A stretch of 64,000 nucleotides of DNA from Miscanthus floridulus (taxonomy: Eukaryota > Streptophyta > Magnoliopsida > Poales > Poaceae): positions 57,598,078-57,662,077 of the forward strand of contig NC_089591.1 of NCBI RefSeq assembly GCF_019320115.1, in the 5' to 3' direction. The notes beneath the pieces are model-generated. The model had not been told where the DNA came from. It ran no database searches and worked only from the letters and a program-made list of their open reading frames with translations. Positions 1-22,430 of this stretch are shown here, piece by piece (position 1 is the first letter of the stretch; every line of letters begins with the position of its first letter). The translations under genes and the position numbers were made by a program.

Positions 1-430
1 GCGGACGCCATGATTCTGTACGAGTTCATGCCCAACGGCAGCTTGTGGGAGGCACTGCATGGGCCGCCGGAGAAGCGATTGTTCTGACGCATGCAATTGC
101 AATGGCAATGTTTGCAGCGTACGGGTACACGCTGAAGGTGGACCAGAAGAGCGACATCTATAGCTACGGCGTGGTGCTGATGGAGCTCATCACGGGTCAC
201 CGCGCGGTGGAGGTGGAGTTCGGCGAGGGGCAGGACATCGTGGGGTGGGTGCGGAACAAGATCCGGAGCCACACGGTGGAGGAGCACCTAGACCCGCAAC
301 GCGTGAGGTCGAGCCCCATACTGCGCCCCGCCCTGTACACGCGCGAGATCCAGGATGCCACGCGCGCCATCTGCGCTCCGTACTTCACCCTCGCGAGGTC
401 GAGTGGGGACACCTACAGCTGCAAGGTGCG
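1..430 (+). pseudogene. LRR receptor-like kinase fragment with its catalytic core deleted
   Basis: Two pieces of a plant receptor-kinase domain are visible. Positions 1-87 encode the hinge region ([19 protein letters not shown], kinase subdomain V). Positions about 117-300 encode the segment just after the activation loop ([19 protein letters not shown], then MELITG, subdomains VIII-X). The catalytic loop (HRD) and the DFG motif that should lie between them are missing, and a stop codon and filler bases occupy the junction. Downstream of about 300 the C-lobe degenerates into frame-shifted sequence. The motifs resemble the MIK1/PXY-type LRR-XI kinases of plants (family knowledge). The fragment cannot be an active kinase. 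Its 5' part lies outside the window, so a longer gene disrupted here is possible. Confidence 0.75.
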
Positions 431-431
431 C

Positions 432-720
432 GACGCCATGCGATTTCGGCGGCCGTGGCGGTGTCCGCGGTGCGGGCCGGCGAGCCGAGGCAGAGCTGCA
501 GCTGCCATGGCCGGAGCCGGCGCTGCGCGGCGTGCGGGTGGAAGGCGACCGAGGGGAGTAGCACGGCGGCGGTGGTCTCGACGCGGCCCACGGATAGCGC
601 CGAGAGTGGTGCGTGCTCCACAGCCGTGGCGCCGGACAGGGCGTCGTGCTCCAGCGACGGGCCCTCGAGGCAGTTGAGCGCGAGGAAGGCAGGCGCGGAA
701 GCGGCGGGGCTCGTCATGCG
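432..720 (-). other. Coding-like GC-rich fragment, unrecognised
   Basis: The minus strand stays open with a regular amino-acid composition (motifs [14 protein letters not shown] and [15 protein letters not shown]). It abuts the kinase fragment. I do not recognise the family. No start, stop or splice context makes it a gene, so it may be a captured exon or simply GC-rich sequence. Confidence 0.2.
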
Positions 721-924
721 CCTACGAAGCACACTGCGTGAACTGCACCTTGACTGAACCAGCGGCCCTCTGCCATTGGTGCTCGCTTGCTTTCCTGAAA
801 GCCGATACGCGGGACTGCATGCCGCCGCGCAAGCCGCAAAAACAACGCAGCACAAAACGGGCCAGGTCCAGCGTGTCCCTAAGGTCCAGCTTGGAAAGCC
901 ACATAGGCAAAACCGGAAGGCAAA

Positions 925-1046
925 ACCACTATAGGGGGTAAATTAAACGGTTTGTCAAAGTTTAGTGTGCTTGTTACCTGGTTTCAAACTTCAGGGGGTG
1001 AAGTAGCCATAGTGCTAAAGGTTAGGGGGTTACGTAGACTTTTTCC
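925..1046. mobile_element. Remnant of a foldback MITE with GTAGACTTTTT end
   Basis: The segment ends in a GGGGTTACGTAGACTTTTT-like terminus. It contains the same short phrases (ggttt, aggggg, acgtagac) as the complete foldback element at 22690-23651. Only one end is recognisable here, so it is scored as a truncated relative. Confidence 0.35.
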
Positions 1047-1694
1047 GCGTGGTTTTGATCTGGTTTTGTGATCTGTTTTTGTGAGGGCGTTTGATTGATC
1101 TGGTGGAGATGGTTTGTGGATGCAGTGTCAGCTCTCCTTGCTCGTCGATCAGGTTGTGGACAGAGAGAAGGACGGAGGTCATCCTGTGAGGTGTTCCTGG
1201 CAGTAGATCTTGAAGGTACCTTATGTTGATTTTTTCCCCTGTTTTGGTATGTGTAGTATAATATAGCGTAGTAAGATTCCAAATTCTGCATGAGTAGTTG
1301 GATAATTTTGGAGTCTTTTGTTGCCTACCCCTGTGTATGCCTACTGTTTGTTTTGTTTTCAGAACATTTTTGTTGCTCTGCTTATTCTTGATACTCAAGA
1401 TACTGTAGGCAGATTCGTTGTATAGCAAAAACCTGCCACACATTTTTTAGCATTTGAAATAGTATGTTGAGATTGATATGTTATTTAAGTTGACCAGTTG
1501 GTTATAATCTCTGATTTGAAATAGTCTGTACCAGGTAAGGCCAGATTAGAAAACAAAACTTCAAGTGAGGCCAAATAGGTAAGAAAATTTGTTTCAGGGC
1601 CAAAGAAGAAAGGGAAGTTTCATGGAGGGCCAAATAAGAAATTTTCTCAATAACCAAATACAAACATGGACCTTGAGAATTCTGTATTTCTGTG
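1047..1694. other. 3' flank of the beta-glucosidase gene, no other gene seen
   Basis: AT-rich sequence downstream of the GH1 stop codon (gene on the minus strand). It should contain the 3' UTR. Between 1530 and 1650 a loose repeat built on aggccaaat-aagaaa occurs three to four times. I see no second gene. Confidence 0.4.
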
Positions 1695-12959
<11,265 letters not shown>

Positions 12960-13044
12960 GACGGCGGGCAGCCTAGGGCGTGATTGGTGGCTCGTATATC
13001 TACCTGGTACAAGGTGTAGCATCAATATTTGAAGGCTGGTGGTG

Positions 13045-13728
13045 TGCATCGTGGGTTGGTAGGCTGTGCGGACTACCGAGCCTGGCTGGTGTTCTACGTA
13101 CCGAGCCTGACGCTGGTGTTGTGCAGCGCGCGTTGGTAGCTAGGCTGTGCGGACTAGAGAGCAGACGTACATACAGACTCCAATCACCATCTGTCAGGAC
13201 CAAGCGGCGGCGGGCACTATTGTGTCAACACAACAGTTCAGCTAATTCGGGTATTAGGCCGCAGTGCCCGTTTTTACCCAAAATAGTAGAAGCCTATGTA
13301 CTATATATGTGAATTGATTGATACTGCATTATCTAATATTAATTAATTTTGATGTCATTGGGACACATTTATCTTTGTTTTAGGGCTCGTGTTTTTTGTT
13401 CTAAAATACTACTAAGAGCTATTGTTTACATTGCCTTGACTTGCATCTATAGTTCTATCTCTTCTAAATATTTGTACGGTTTTGTTTATTTCGGGTAGTT
13501 AGGGAATACTTGAATCAAGACCTGAAATTTCAGTTACCGAAATATTGGGTACTATTGTGTCAACACAAATTTCAAGTATCAATTTTGAAAACCCAAATCA
13601 TATCTTACTATTATTAATTAGAAGTTCCAAGAGAGGCACCATATCACTAGACATGCACGCTAGGAAAATCATAAATTCTTAAACTCTCGTGATAATCAGA
13701 AACATCTGGCCTTTAATTTGATAGAAAA
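13045..13728. repeat. Upstream tandem duplication, copy A
   Basis: This block upstream of GH1 exon 1 is repeated at 13818-14846. Shared phrases include gtcaggaccaagcggcggcg, caaaatagtagaagcctatg and ttagggctcgtgttttttgt. Its 5' part also contains shorter internal repeats built on ggctgtgcggactaccgagc. It keeps the uninterrupted site gcagacgtacatacagactc (13161-13180), which in copy B is split by a MITE. Confidence 0.8.
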
Positions 13729-13817
13729 TTACGAGGGCCTGTCTCATCTGTTGCAATGGTGCTGCAGTGCTGCTGCAACCTGGCTGCATATATATACTCC
13801 GTACGAAGAAAACCTGT

Positions 13818-14846
13818 GTTGTGCAGCGTGGGTTGGTTGGCTATGCGGACTACCGAGCCTGGCTGGTGTTGTGCAGCGTGCGTTGGTCGGCTGTGCGGAC
13901 TAGCTAAGAGCAGACGTACATAGGGTGTGATTGGTTACTTTGGTGATGGGGATCCAGGATGGAGAGCCGGTCTAGGATGGTAAGATGCATGCTTAAATCG
14001 TGCGCATGTTTGGTTGTTTTTGTTGTTGGTCCAGTACAAGATGAGATCTTGTTTAGTTGCATGCATGGATGAGAGTTTTGAGTGTATGACACATGGGCTC
14101 CTGTACCATGGGTGCATCGCGCCATCCTACATCGTGAGAGAAGAGGAAATCGAGAAGACGGAGCCGTATGGGATGGCAGAGGGATGAGGAATGAAGCGGA
14201 GCAGGCAAATCGTGCGAGGCGGGGAAACAAACATGGCAGAGGAATGAGGTGAAACAGGCAAAGGATGCCTTGGTTCGATCGGGCAACCAATCATCCCATA
14301 CAGACTCCAATCACCACCTGTCAGGACCAAGCGGCGGCGGGCACTATTGTGTCATCAACACAATAGTTCAGCTAACTCGGGTATTAGGTCGTAGTACCCG
14401 TTTTACCCAAAATAGTAGAAGCCTATGTACTATATATATGTGAATTGATTGATACTGCATTTTCTTATATTAATTAGTTGTGACGTCATTGGGACGCATT
14501 TATCTACGTTTTAGGGCTCGTGTTTTTTTGTTCTAAAATTCAACTAAGAGCTATTGTTTACATTGCTTTGACTTGCATTTGTAGTTCTATCTCATCTAAA
14601 TATTTTTACGGTTTTGTCGATTATGGGTAGTTTGGGAATACTTGAAGACCCGAAAGTACAGTTATCGAAATGTCAGGTACTATTTTGTCAATACAAATTT
14701 CAAGTATCAAATTTGAAAAACCAAATCATATCTTACTATTATTAATTAGAGCATCCAACGGAAGCACCACGTCACCATACGCTAAACTCTAGAAACTCTC
14801 ACAATAATCATCACAAACATCTAGTCTTTAATTTGATAGAAAATAA
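13818..14846. repeat. Upstream tandem duplication, copy B (carries a MITE)
   Basis: Second copy of the 13045-13728 block. Excluding the 375-bp MITE and one target copy, its length (about 650 bp) matches copy A. The copies differ by many substitutions and small indels, so the duplication is not recent. Both copies lie in the presumptive promoter region of the minus-strand GH1 gene. Confidence 0.8.
13923..14297. mobile_element. 375-bp MITE with ATA target duplication
   Basis: Ends are GGGTGTGATTGGTTAC on the left and, complemented, GGGATGATTGGTTGCCC on the right. The target ATA is duplicated on both sides (13920-13922 and 14298-14300). Copy A of the surrounding duplication shows the empty site with a single ATA at 13171-13173, so the boundaries are exact. 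A 3-bp target and about 15-bp TIRs fit a Tourist/PIF-Harbinger-type MITE (inference). Confidence 0.85.
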
Positions 14847-15610
14847 CCCATCTCCGCCATTATAAAAAGATACACAAAGTAACCCCTAATCTTTCATCTA
14901 AATTACTAACAGTGCATTGGACCCTGTCCTGGTTTTTTGTGTATTAATGACATCCAATTTAGGAACTAACATGTTTATTGAAGTATATTGCAGTTCTTAT
15001 TTCCATGAATTAATTAAAAGATGATTTCGAGGAGTGGTACCCCCTCAATTCGTTAGTTGAAAAGTTTATGGACTCGAAGTGGTTTAAATTTATTTTATAT
15101 TTTGAATTTGAGTTCAGAAAATGTCGCACTATAAAGAGGGTTGCAAATCATGTTGTTTTGAGGGAGATAGAGTGCTAAAGTACCTAATTAAAAGCTATTG
15201 AGGGACACTTGAACACAGCACAGGCACCTTGGCTGAGTTTTGAAAGTTGGCTACATCAGAAGTTCCGATAGGCCTCAGAAGTTTCGATGTATCTTTGTAC
15301 TACCCAACCCAAGCGCTGTCGTAAAGAAGTTGCCTACATCCGACCATTGGAAGTTTCAACGTGCGTCGAAAGTTTCGATGTTGCATGCGCACAGAAACAG
15401 TGGTAGGCCGAGCAGTAGAAGCAGGTGCAGGACACAATCCTTGCTCCAGATAAGCAATCACGGTATTTCTTTATCCATGGCGATTCACCTATGAACTCTT
15501 CAGTAATTGAAATCTCGATAATGTGTTAATCATCCGTGTGTAACTTACAAGTGTTTCAGTTTTGGAATACCAAAATCTATAAAACGAAAGATGTGCAACA
15601 AGGAATGAGT
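14847..15610. other. Unassigned sequence, possible old LTR remnant
   Basis: No gene recognised. Between 15240 and 15390 the phrase gaagtttcgatg and variants recur (aagttccgatag, aagtttcgatgt, aagtttcaacg, aagtttcgatgt), as seen in some grass LTRs. No LTR boundaries could be fixed. Confidence 0.3.
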
Positions 15611-16421
15611 ATTTTTTATGAAATGGAATAGGCAGAAGAGCTGCTAATTATATTAAAAAGAAGATAAAACCTAGATTGGGCAAAATAAAAAACGATACAA
15701 CTACGATCAGTTGGATTGGGCGCTATCAACACGCACCGAACTCAAACTCAAGAGGAGGAGAAAAACAACTTTGCTTAGTCGGAATGGGACATCGTCATCA
15801 GCCAAATGGGCCGAAACTCAACACCGAACACACGCTCGACCGCCTCCGAACCACCACAAACCGGTCACCACACTGCACCGCCAACAACCGGATGACAGAG
15901 CCATCTAGACGAAAACACCGTTGTCACCGCTTGTGCCCATGTTACCGACGTAGTCCCACACCGAGGTAACCTGCTGCCGAGCAGGGCTAACCGCCATAGT
16001 CCGCTACAAGCCATGTAGCCATCCTGCAATCGAATCCACTTGTGCCGTCTAACAAGACGATGTTCCATGCAGGGCTAGCCGCCACAAACTGCTGCAAGTT
16101 GCCAAATCAAAGCATGAGCAGCTGCCTCTGGCGCTTGCCAAGACGATCCCATCCACCAAGATCCATGCGCGCACATCATAGCTTCTAGAACCTAACTGCC
16201 TCATTGAAGGTAGAAGTGCCACACGCCCACACACGTCCTCCTACTGCCAGTCAGAATGCCTCCTTGCGCCAAAAACAGCCACCGCTAAGCGGGGTCGCCC
16301 GGTGCCACACCACACAGATCACCTCCGCAACGCAAATATGCTGGCCACCACTTTCCACATCGGTCTCATCGTCAACTCCGTGGGCGCCTCCCACCCGGGC
16401 CTCCTCGCCAGCTTCGTGTCT
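15611..16421 (-). mobile_element. LINE-like 3' end repeat, copy 1
   Basis: On the minus strand this reads through a GC-rich 3' region and ends aatataattagcagctcttc-tgcctattcc followed by an A-rich tail (15611-15640, seen as T-rich on the plus strand). That is a typical plant L1-like LINE 3' UTR ending (recognised from memory). A diverged second copy is at 51183-51617. No reverse transcriptase remains, so it is a 5'-truncated copy. Confidence 0.45.
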
Positions 16422-16871
16422 TGATTTACGTTATTTATTATAATTTATAACATTGAATGAGGACTTCGTTGAAAAAACGCTTGAGGAGATTTAGTGACTT
16501 GATCAGCAAAATAAATGAATTCATGTATTTTCAGTATCAACTGCCATATACAGAGGTATTGTATCATCGAGGATTTCCATTCTTCCAGGGACAATATGTA
16601 CGTGTACTGGATTATGCAAGCAATTGCAGATTACTTTGATGTGTGCATTCAATTCTTACACTTCGCTTCATTCGTGATTACGTCACATTGTCTCCGAAGC
16701 TAATTCCTTTGCATCATTTGTCTCCGAAGCTGATTCCTTTGCATCATTCATGAATGTCATATTGTCTCCGAAGCTGATTCCAATATGGCACTGTGTTGTG
16801 ATACTGACACCTAATGCAGGAGCGATTGCTTGGATCTACCTATGTGAGATTGTCACGAGAGATCACATACA
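16422..16871. other. Short imperfect repeats, no gene
   Basis: Low-complexity, AT-leaning sequence. The phrase tgtctccgaagctgattcc occurs three times with variation between 16680 and 16785, with ctttgcatcatt between copies. No coding domain seen. Confidence 0.4.
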
Positions 16872-18371
16872 CACTACTACACAAATGATTATGCGCAGCG
16901 TTGTATTTTTGCACTCCGTGGCGGTCACCTATTTTTACCCGCTGCGGTAGATGCCACGATTTACCGCGGCGGACATTTTTTATTTACCGTGGCGGGCACT
17001 TTAGCCCGCCACGGTAAATCGATTTATCGTGGCAGGCGTCTTAAGATGCCCGCTACGGTAAATAGGGCATTTACCGTGGCGGACGTCTTAAGATGCTCGC
17101 CACGGTAAATCGATTTACCATGGCGGGCATCCTATAAGGCCCGTCACGTAAAATGCTGGCCCAATTTTGAGCCCAAATCAGCCGATCTACTGGGCTTCAT
17201 ATAAAAGGGAGGTGTTAGGGTTTCACCCACTCGCCGCGAGACGGCCGCGAAGCCGAAGGACTCTCGCGCGGTGGTGGAGCTCGCCCTCCCCTCACTCCTC
17301 TCCCTCCCATCTCACCGCACCCCTCTCCTTCCACTCCCGTCTCCCCTCCTCCTCACCTCTCACTCTCTCTTCCCTCCCTCACTCCTCTTGGTAGGGTGGT
17401 GGAGCTCGCCGTGGTGGCCTCTCGGCGCGAAGGTGCGGCGGCTCAGCCTCGTCGGCCAGAGGCACGGCGTTCCGGAGAGGAGGTGCAGCCTCGCAGTCAT
17501 GGCCAGCCTCTCGGCATGGCTCGGAGGCGCAGAGGCCCGGGGCGGAGAGCGGCGCGGGCGTGGCCGGCTCGCCAGCGGTGGGGGAAGGCCGGATCCGGCG
17601 CCCCTCCACCTTCTTCCCTGCCACCAAGCATGGATTGGGTTGCAGCGACCCCTTGGCGGTGGATCCGTTCGCGCGGGGGGGGGGGGGGGGACAGATCGAG
17701 CCGCGGCGACGGCGGATCCAGTTGCGACGGGGTCAGATCCAGTCGTGTGGATCGAGCGGCGCGCGACCGGGCGGCGCGCACGGGGCCACGACAGCTGGGC
17801 GCGACGGTGGTGACCTCGTCTAAGGGCGACCAAGGCGATAGATCGAGGCTCCCGACGGCGGATCGAGGCGTCCCGGCGGCGGATCGACGATGATAGCCTC
17901 CTCCATGGCCTCACGGCGGATCCAGCGCCCTTGTCGTCCATGGCGTAGGTCCGGCCTCCTCTTCATCCACGGCCGTAGATCCGGTCGATCTGCGCTCCCT
18001 GGCCGTAGATCCGGCGAGGTCGTCCTCCCTAGCCGCGGATCCGGCGAGGATGACCTCTCCAGCGGCGGATACGGCAAGGAGGAGACCCCGGCGGCGGATC
18101 CAGCGAGGTGCGGTGGCTCTGGTATTGGGCTGGGAATGGGCTCGTCGGTGGGCTCGCCGACGGGCTCCTGGGTTTTTTTTTTGTTTTTTAAACTATTAAC
18201 CGTGACGGGCATCCTAAAGAGCCCACCGCGGGAAATCGGTTAACCACGGCGGGCAAAGCCGCCCGCCGTGGTTAAGCCACGATTTACCGTGGCCTCTAGG
18301 CCACGGCGGACGGCTTTGCCCGCTGCGGGAAACCGAAAACGCCCGCCTCCAATAAAGTTTGTGTAGTAGTG
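16872..18371. mobile_element. Non-autonomous CACTA transposon, TTTACCGTGGCGGGC family
   Basis: Perfect 14-bp terminal inverted repeats CACTACTACACAAA, flanked by the 3-bp target duplication ACA (16869-16871 and 18372-18374). Subterminal regions are arrays of (TTTACC)GTGGCGGGC in both orientations. The 1-kb interior is GC-rich, includes a 16-nt G run (17675-17690) and many ggcggatcc phrases, and encodes no transposase. Confidence 0.88.
17160..17230 (+). promoter_or_regulatory. Promoter-like segment inside the CACTA element
   Basis: Within 70 bp there is a GGGCTT/gcccaa element, a TATA box (catataaaaggga) and, about 15 bp further, ttagggttt (telo-box). This arrangement is common at the 5' ends of plant ribosomal-protein and other housekeeping genes (general knowledge). 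The following sequence is pyrimidine-rich (ctcccctcactcctctccct). A captured host promoter and leader is a reasonable inference; no recognisable protein follows. Confidence 0.35.
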
Positions 18372-18438
18372 ACACCGTACAAGAGACTTGATATTTGGTA
18401 ACGAGATTCGCCTGAAGCCTATGTCCTTGGGGCATGCT

Positions 18439-21400
18439 TGCAACACCCTCGGTGTTACGCCATAAATCACTTACTAAAACATGTCATAAGAATCATGTTT
18501 AAATGTTATTGCATGTGATAATATGAACAAGTGAAGCAGTGTAATTTAAACAAACCGTAAAAACTTAAAACGAAAGGTTGTTCGCGATTTGAAGTTAACA
18601 AGTTAGGATATTCGTGAATTTTTATTGAACGAAAGCACTAGAGAACATGGATGAGAGGCCTAAATAAAGTTAGAAGTCTAAGGATTGTAGTTGACAGTGA
18701 AATACTTGGTGTAGAGAATTAATTGGGTTAAGTACAAATTTCAATAGCTTGAAAATGCAACTAGAAATAGAAATCCAATTAAAACTTAGAAAATTTTCTT
18801 AAACTTTGGAAATGGTAGACATTGCTTTGTTCATCAATTTTTGTAGAAAAGTTTAGTTAAGAAATAGAGTAGTGTCATGGCCTGTTTTAGTAGCCTAATG
18901 TACCCTCTAAAGTATGGTGAAGATGGTTTGGGAGTTTGACCAACCGATTAGTTGTTTTGGACGCTTTAAAAAGCGTGCATGGCACGTCCTTGGTCGGTTT
19001 CCTCGTGTCCCTGAGCCACGTCGTCGACGCGTCGGCCGCCCACGTGTGCGCCTGGTCGTGCTCAGCCGGCCGCTGTGGCCGACAGCCCTGGTGCGCAGCT
19101 GCCCCACCTCACTGCCATGCTACTACCCCGCCGCTAGCTCCTAGCCATGCGCTGTCACGCCGCCATTGCCCTGCCCTAGCTTGCTGCACCGCGCTTTTGC
19201 CCGCCGCGCCACAGCACACTGTCGTCGCATCCGCCTATGCCTCTGCGACGCTGCCTGTTCCATCTTCGTGCATGTGGGCTTACCGAGGCTACCCGCGTGT
19301 CCTTTCGCCATTAACGGTGTTATGGCAGCCCTGCCGCGCTGCTGCCGCCTGCGCGCGTGCATGTTTCCCTCCTGGCTGCATTGGCTCGTAGCGCCTACAC
19401 GCATGCGGCCACCTACATCCCACCAAAGCTTGGGCAAGACAGCCAGACCCATCCCCTTTTCCCCTCCCTCCTCTGCTGCCCGGGCCAACCGAGCTGTGCC
19501 ATCAATACGGCATGGAGGTGTCACGTCCATTCAATTCGACGCGCTCTCAACTCCACCTTCAAGCCTGCTAGCCGACCGACCCCGCACCACGTCCAACCAC
19601 GTCATGACAAGCTCCAATTTGGAGCCTTGCTCCCGCCGTTGCACCATTAAAGGCTAGGCCCGCCATTGCCGTGGGCAAAATCCCCACCTTGCCATCTCGA
19701 GCCGAATTGGCTGCACCCCCAGCCCCGCCTTAGAATCCTTCTCGACATGCGTACCTAAGCCACGCCCTCACTGTTTCCCTCATGGCCTTGACACATCCAT
19801 GCCATCGTGGCCCACCATCGCCCTTGCCGCGTGCACATGGTCGGCTCGACTGGGGCGGTCTCTGGACGCACAACCAGTTCAGTTAGGATCACGGTGAGAC
19901 CCTAATGCTCATCTGCTGTCCATATTTCCTCTCCGGTGGTGGAGCTCGCCTGAACGGGTTGCTGCCATCGTAGGTAGGTCATCGCCGCAGAGGGAGCTCC
20001 TAGACGCGCCCCCGCTCATCCTTTCACCGCCCATCGATTCATGTCTGCACCTAGGTGAGCATCGGTCCCTTAGTTAAGGCAGTGTAACTCCCGGGTGGCC
20101 GGCGGGATCGCTAGTGCCATTGGCCACCATGCCGGCGTGTGCAGCTAGGGCGAGGACCTCTCCATTGCGAAGGAGAGAAGGAGCGAGGGTTTTGTTGCAA
20201 AGTCGTAGTCTATTGAAATAGTGCACATAGTGTTAGTAGTATTATCGGAGAACGCGAGGGCATTTTTGCAAGTTGGTCGGCGCGCGCGCGGGCTCCCCCA
20301 TCGTGGGCCATTTGTGCGCGTGGGCCGAGTTGGGCCGCGCGGGATGGAATCATTTTCCTTTTAAGGATTAGAAATAGCTTATTATTTTATGTTGTAAGTA
20401 GAACTTTGGAAAAAGCATATCAATTCGAGCAGGTGTCCAAAAATTGTGAAATCAATTTTGCTAGGTTTGTAAAATTGTGCTCTATCTGTTAGTGTATTTA
20501 GTTCATATATATATATATATATATTTGTTGATACCAGCGGCTATTAAATCATTTGCGAATGTTTAGTATTGTTTAGATTAGTATTTGTAGGAATTTTTGT
20601 GGCAAATTGGTAATAGCTTTGACCATGAAATTTTTATAGTAGATTCATTGTATTATTATGTGCTCATTGTAATTTTTGTAGCCTTAGAATAGGTTGAGAA
20701 TTATGGTAGCTAAGTACTCCTTGTTGTAGTATATAGGAAATCGTTAATAAGAGTAACAATATATTTTAGTTGCTAAGTAGCACTTGTAGGTGAAACCCTG
20801 CTGGTTTGATAGGAATGATGATTAGCTCAGTATCTTAGTTATTAGAGCTAGCTTAGTGGTTTAGTAGATGTATTCTTATTTTAAGAACTGTTGTTGCCTT
20901 AATATTAAGTGTTGCATCGACATTGCATGCATGTAGAGAATGAGTTGGTGGAGTTCATGACCACGAGCGAGCAGAAGTACGAGGAGGTGATTTAAGAGTA
21001 TGAGGAGGAGATCCTCGTGTAGGAGGAGGTCTCGGAGCTGTCACTAACTGACTGAGCTGACACCGCGCCTGCCCAAGGCAAGCCCCGGTGCATAACCTTT
21101 ATTTTGAATAATCATTGGATATATATATATATATGTGATGTGCATTTACGTTACATGCATTTTATGGAAACTACATGCATAGATAACCTACCTATGAGTC
21201 CTACTAGCATAGGTCGAGTAACTGCTATGCTTAGGCTATCGGTAGCGTAAGTAACCAGCCGTTACTCACAATAGGTGATTATTATTATCACTCATGATAA
21301 AATGGTGAAAGGAAATAGAGACTAGGCAGGGATATGGTATGGGTATTGGTGGGTGTAAGAGGTTGTGTCCCATGGCCAATGGGGCATAGCTTGGTTATAC

Positions 21401-22430
21401 TGTTTTTCCTATCCGTGTTGGTTAAGGACCGACCGCTGCATTAGATTCTAGTCAGATCACAGACTTATTATCTTGAGCACATACTTGTTTATGGGAGCAG
21501 GGAAGGCTCGTTGCTCTCTTGTCGTGGGTTCCGGCTCTTTCCGGACCGATTAATTGGAGGTGAGGATGGTGGAAGTCTAAGCACCACACTGAGTCCGGGA
21601 CTCAGGTGTGGGGGCTTGGAGTCTAAGTTTGGACGGGAACCTAGACCCCTTGATAGGAGAGTGATGGGTTGGTCCTGCTTGTGCCTGGGGTATAAGCGGA
21701 GCGTGTGTTTCGGGGGTACCCAGCCGGGTAATCTGGTACGACTTATCTACGATCTAGCACCGTGGTAAGAACTAGAAGATCAAAGGTGGTGAAATGGATC
21801 TGATTGCTCAACTCTTGCCTGAAAGTAGAACAGGTGCTTACATAGAATGGTTAGCTAATGAACTAATCATGACTGCTAATAAAACACATACATAAGGATT
21901 CACTACTAGTATTGCTTTTTGTGAAAAGAAAACCCAACAAACCATAAAGCTTATCACATCCTTTGAAGTCGGGAAATTATTCCTACTAGTTGGGTAAGTC
22001 TTGCGAGTACCTTGTATACTCAGGGTTTATTTACCCCTATTGTAGGTGCAGCTTGAGTAGTAGCTGCTGTGTGGAGGATTCTTCTAGTGGGCACCGACGG
22101 ATCCTTGTATCTTATCGTTAGAAGTTTATTTCAATTCCGTTGTTTAAATTCCGCACACTGAATTTGGTATTGTAATAATATATTTCTGAGAACTCTTGAT
22201 GTATAAAATTGTCTAAGTATTGTAAACTCGTTCTCATTATTGGATTCTGGAGGAAAAACGTGGATTGTTCGAGTTCTCTTTTTGGGTGTGCTTGACGGAT
22301 CTGTCTGATGTAGCTTGTTTTCGGGGTGCTTAGTGTCTGCCTCTGGAAGCGTGCTATTTCGGACGGTTCTACCATAATGCTTACGGACGCTCCTCCCAGA
22401 AACCGTGAGACCGGCCGCTCGGGGTGCCGC
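18439..22430. mobile_element. Probable solo LTR or LTR-like block of about 4 kb
   Basis: It begins TGCAACACCCTCGGTGTTACG and ends ctcggggtgccgca, i.e. TG...CA. The start, and the terminal stretch with ctctttttgggtgtgcttga, resemble long Gypsy LTRs of grasses starting TGTAACACC (recognised from memory). The interior is a mosaic of AT-rich and GC-rich parts (19000-20060) and two short TA repeats (about 20500-20525 and 21119-21135), with no convincing domain. No target-site duplication was found, partly because a CACTA element starts at its right edge. Calling it one solo LTR is inference. Confidence 0.35.

Noticed and set aside
17271..18243. Open frames up to 193 codons on both strands
   Set aside because: GC-rich CACTA interior with ggcggatcc repeats and a 16-G run; no domain recognised.
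19141..19657. Open frames of 129-163 codons
   Set aside because: GC-rich stretch with overlapping frames on both strands and no recognisable motif.
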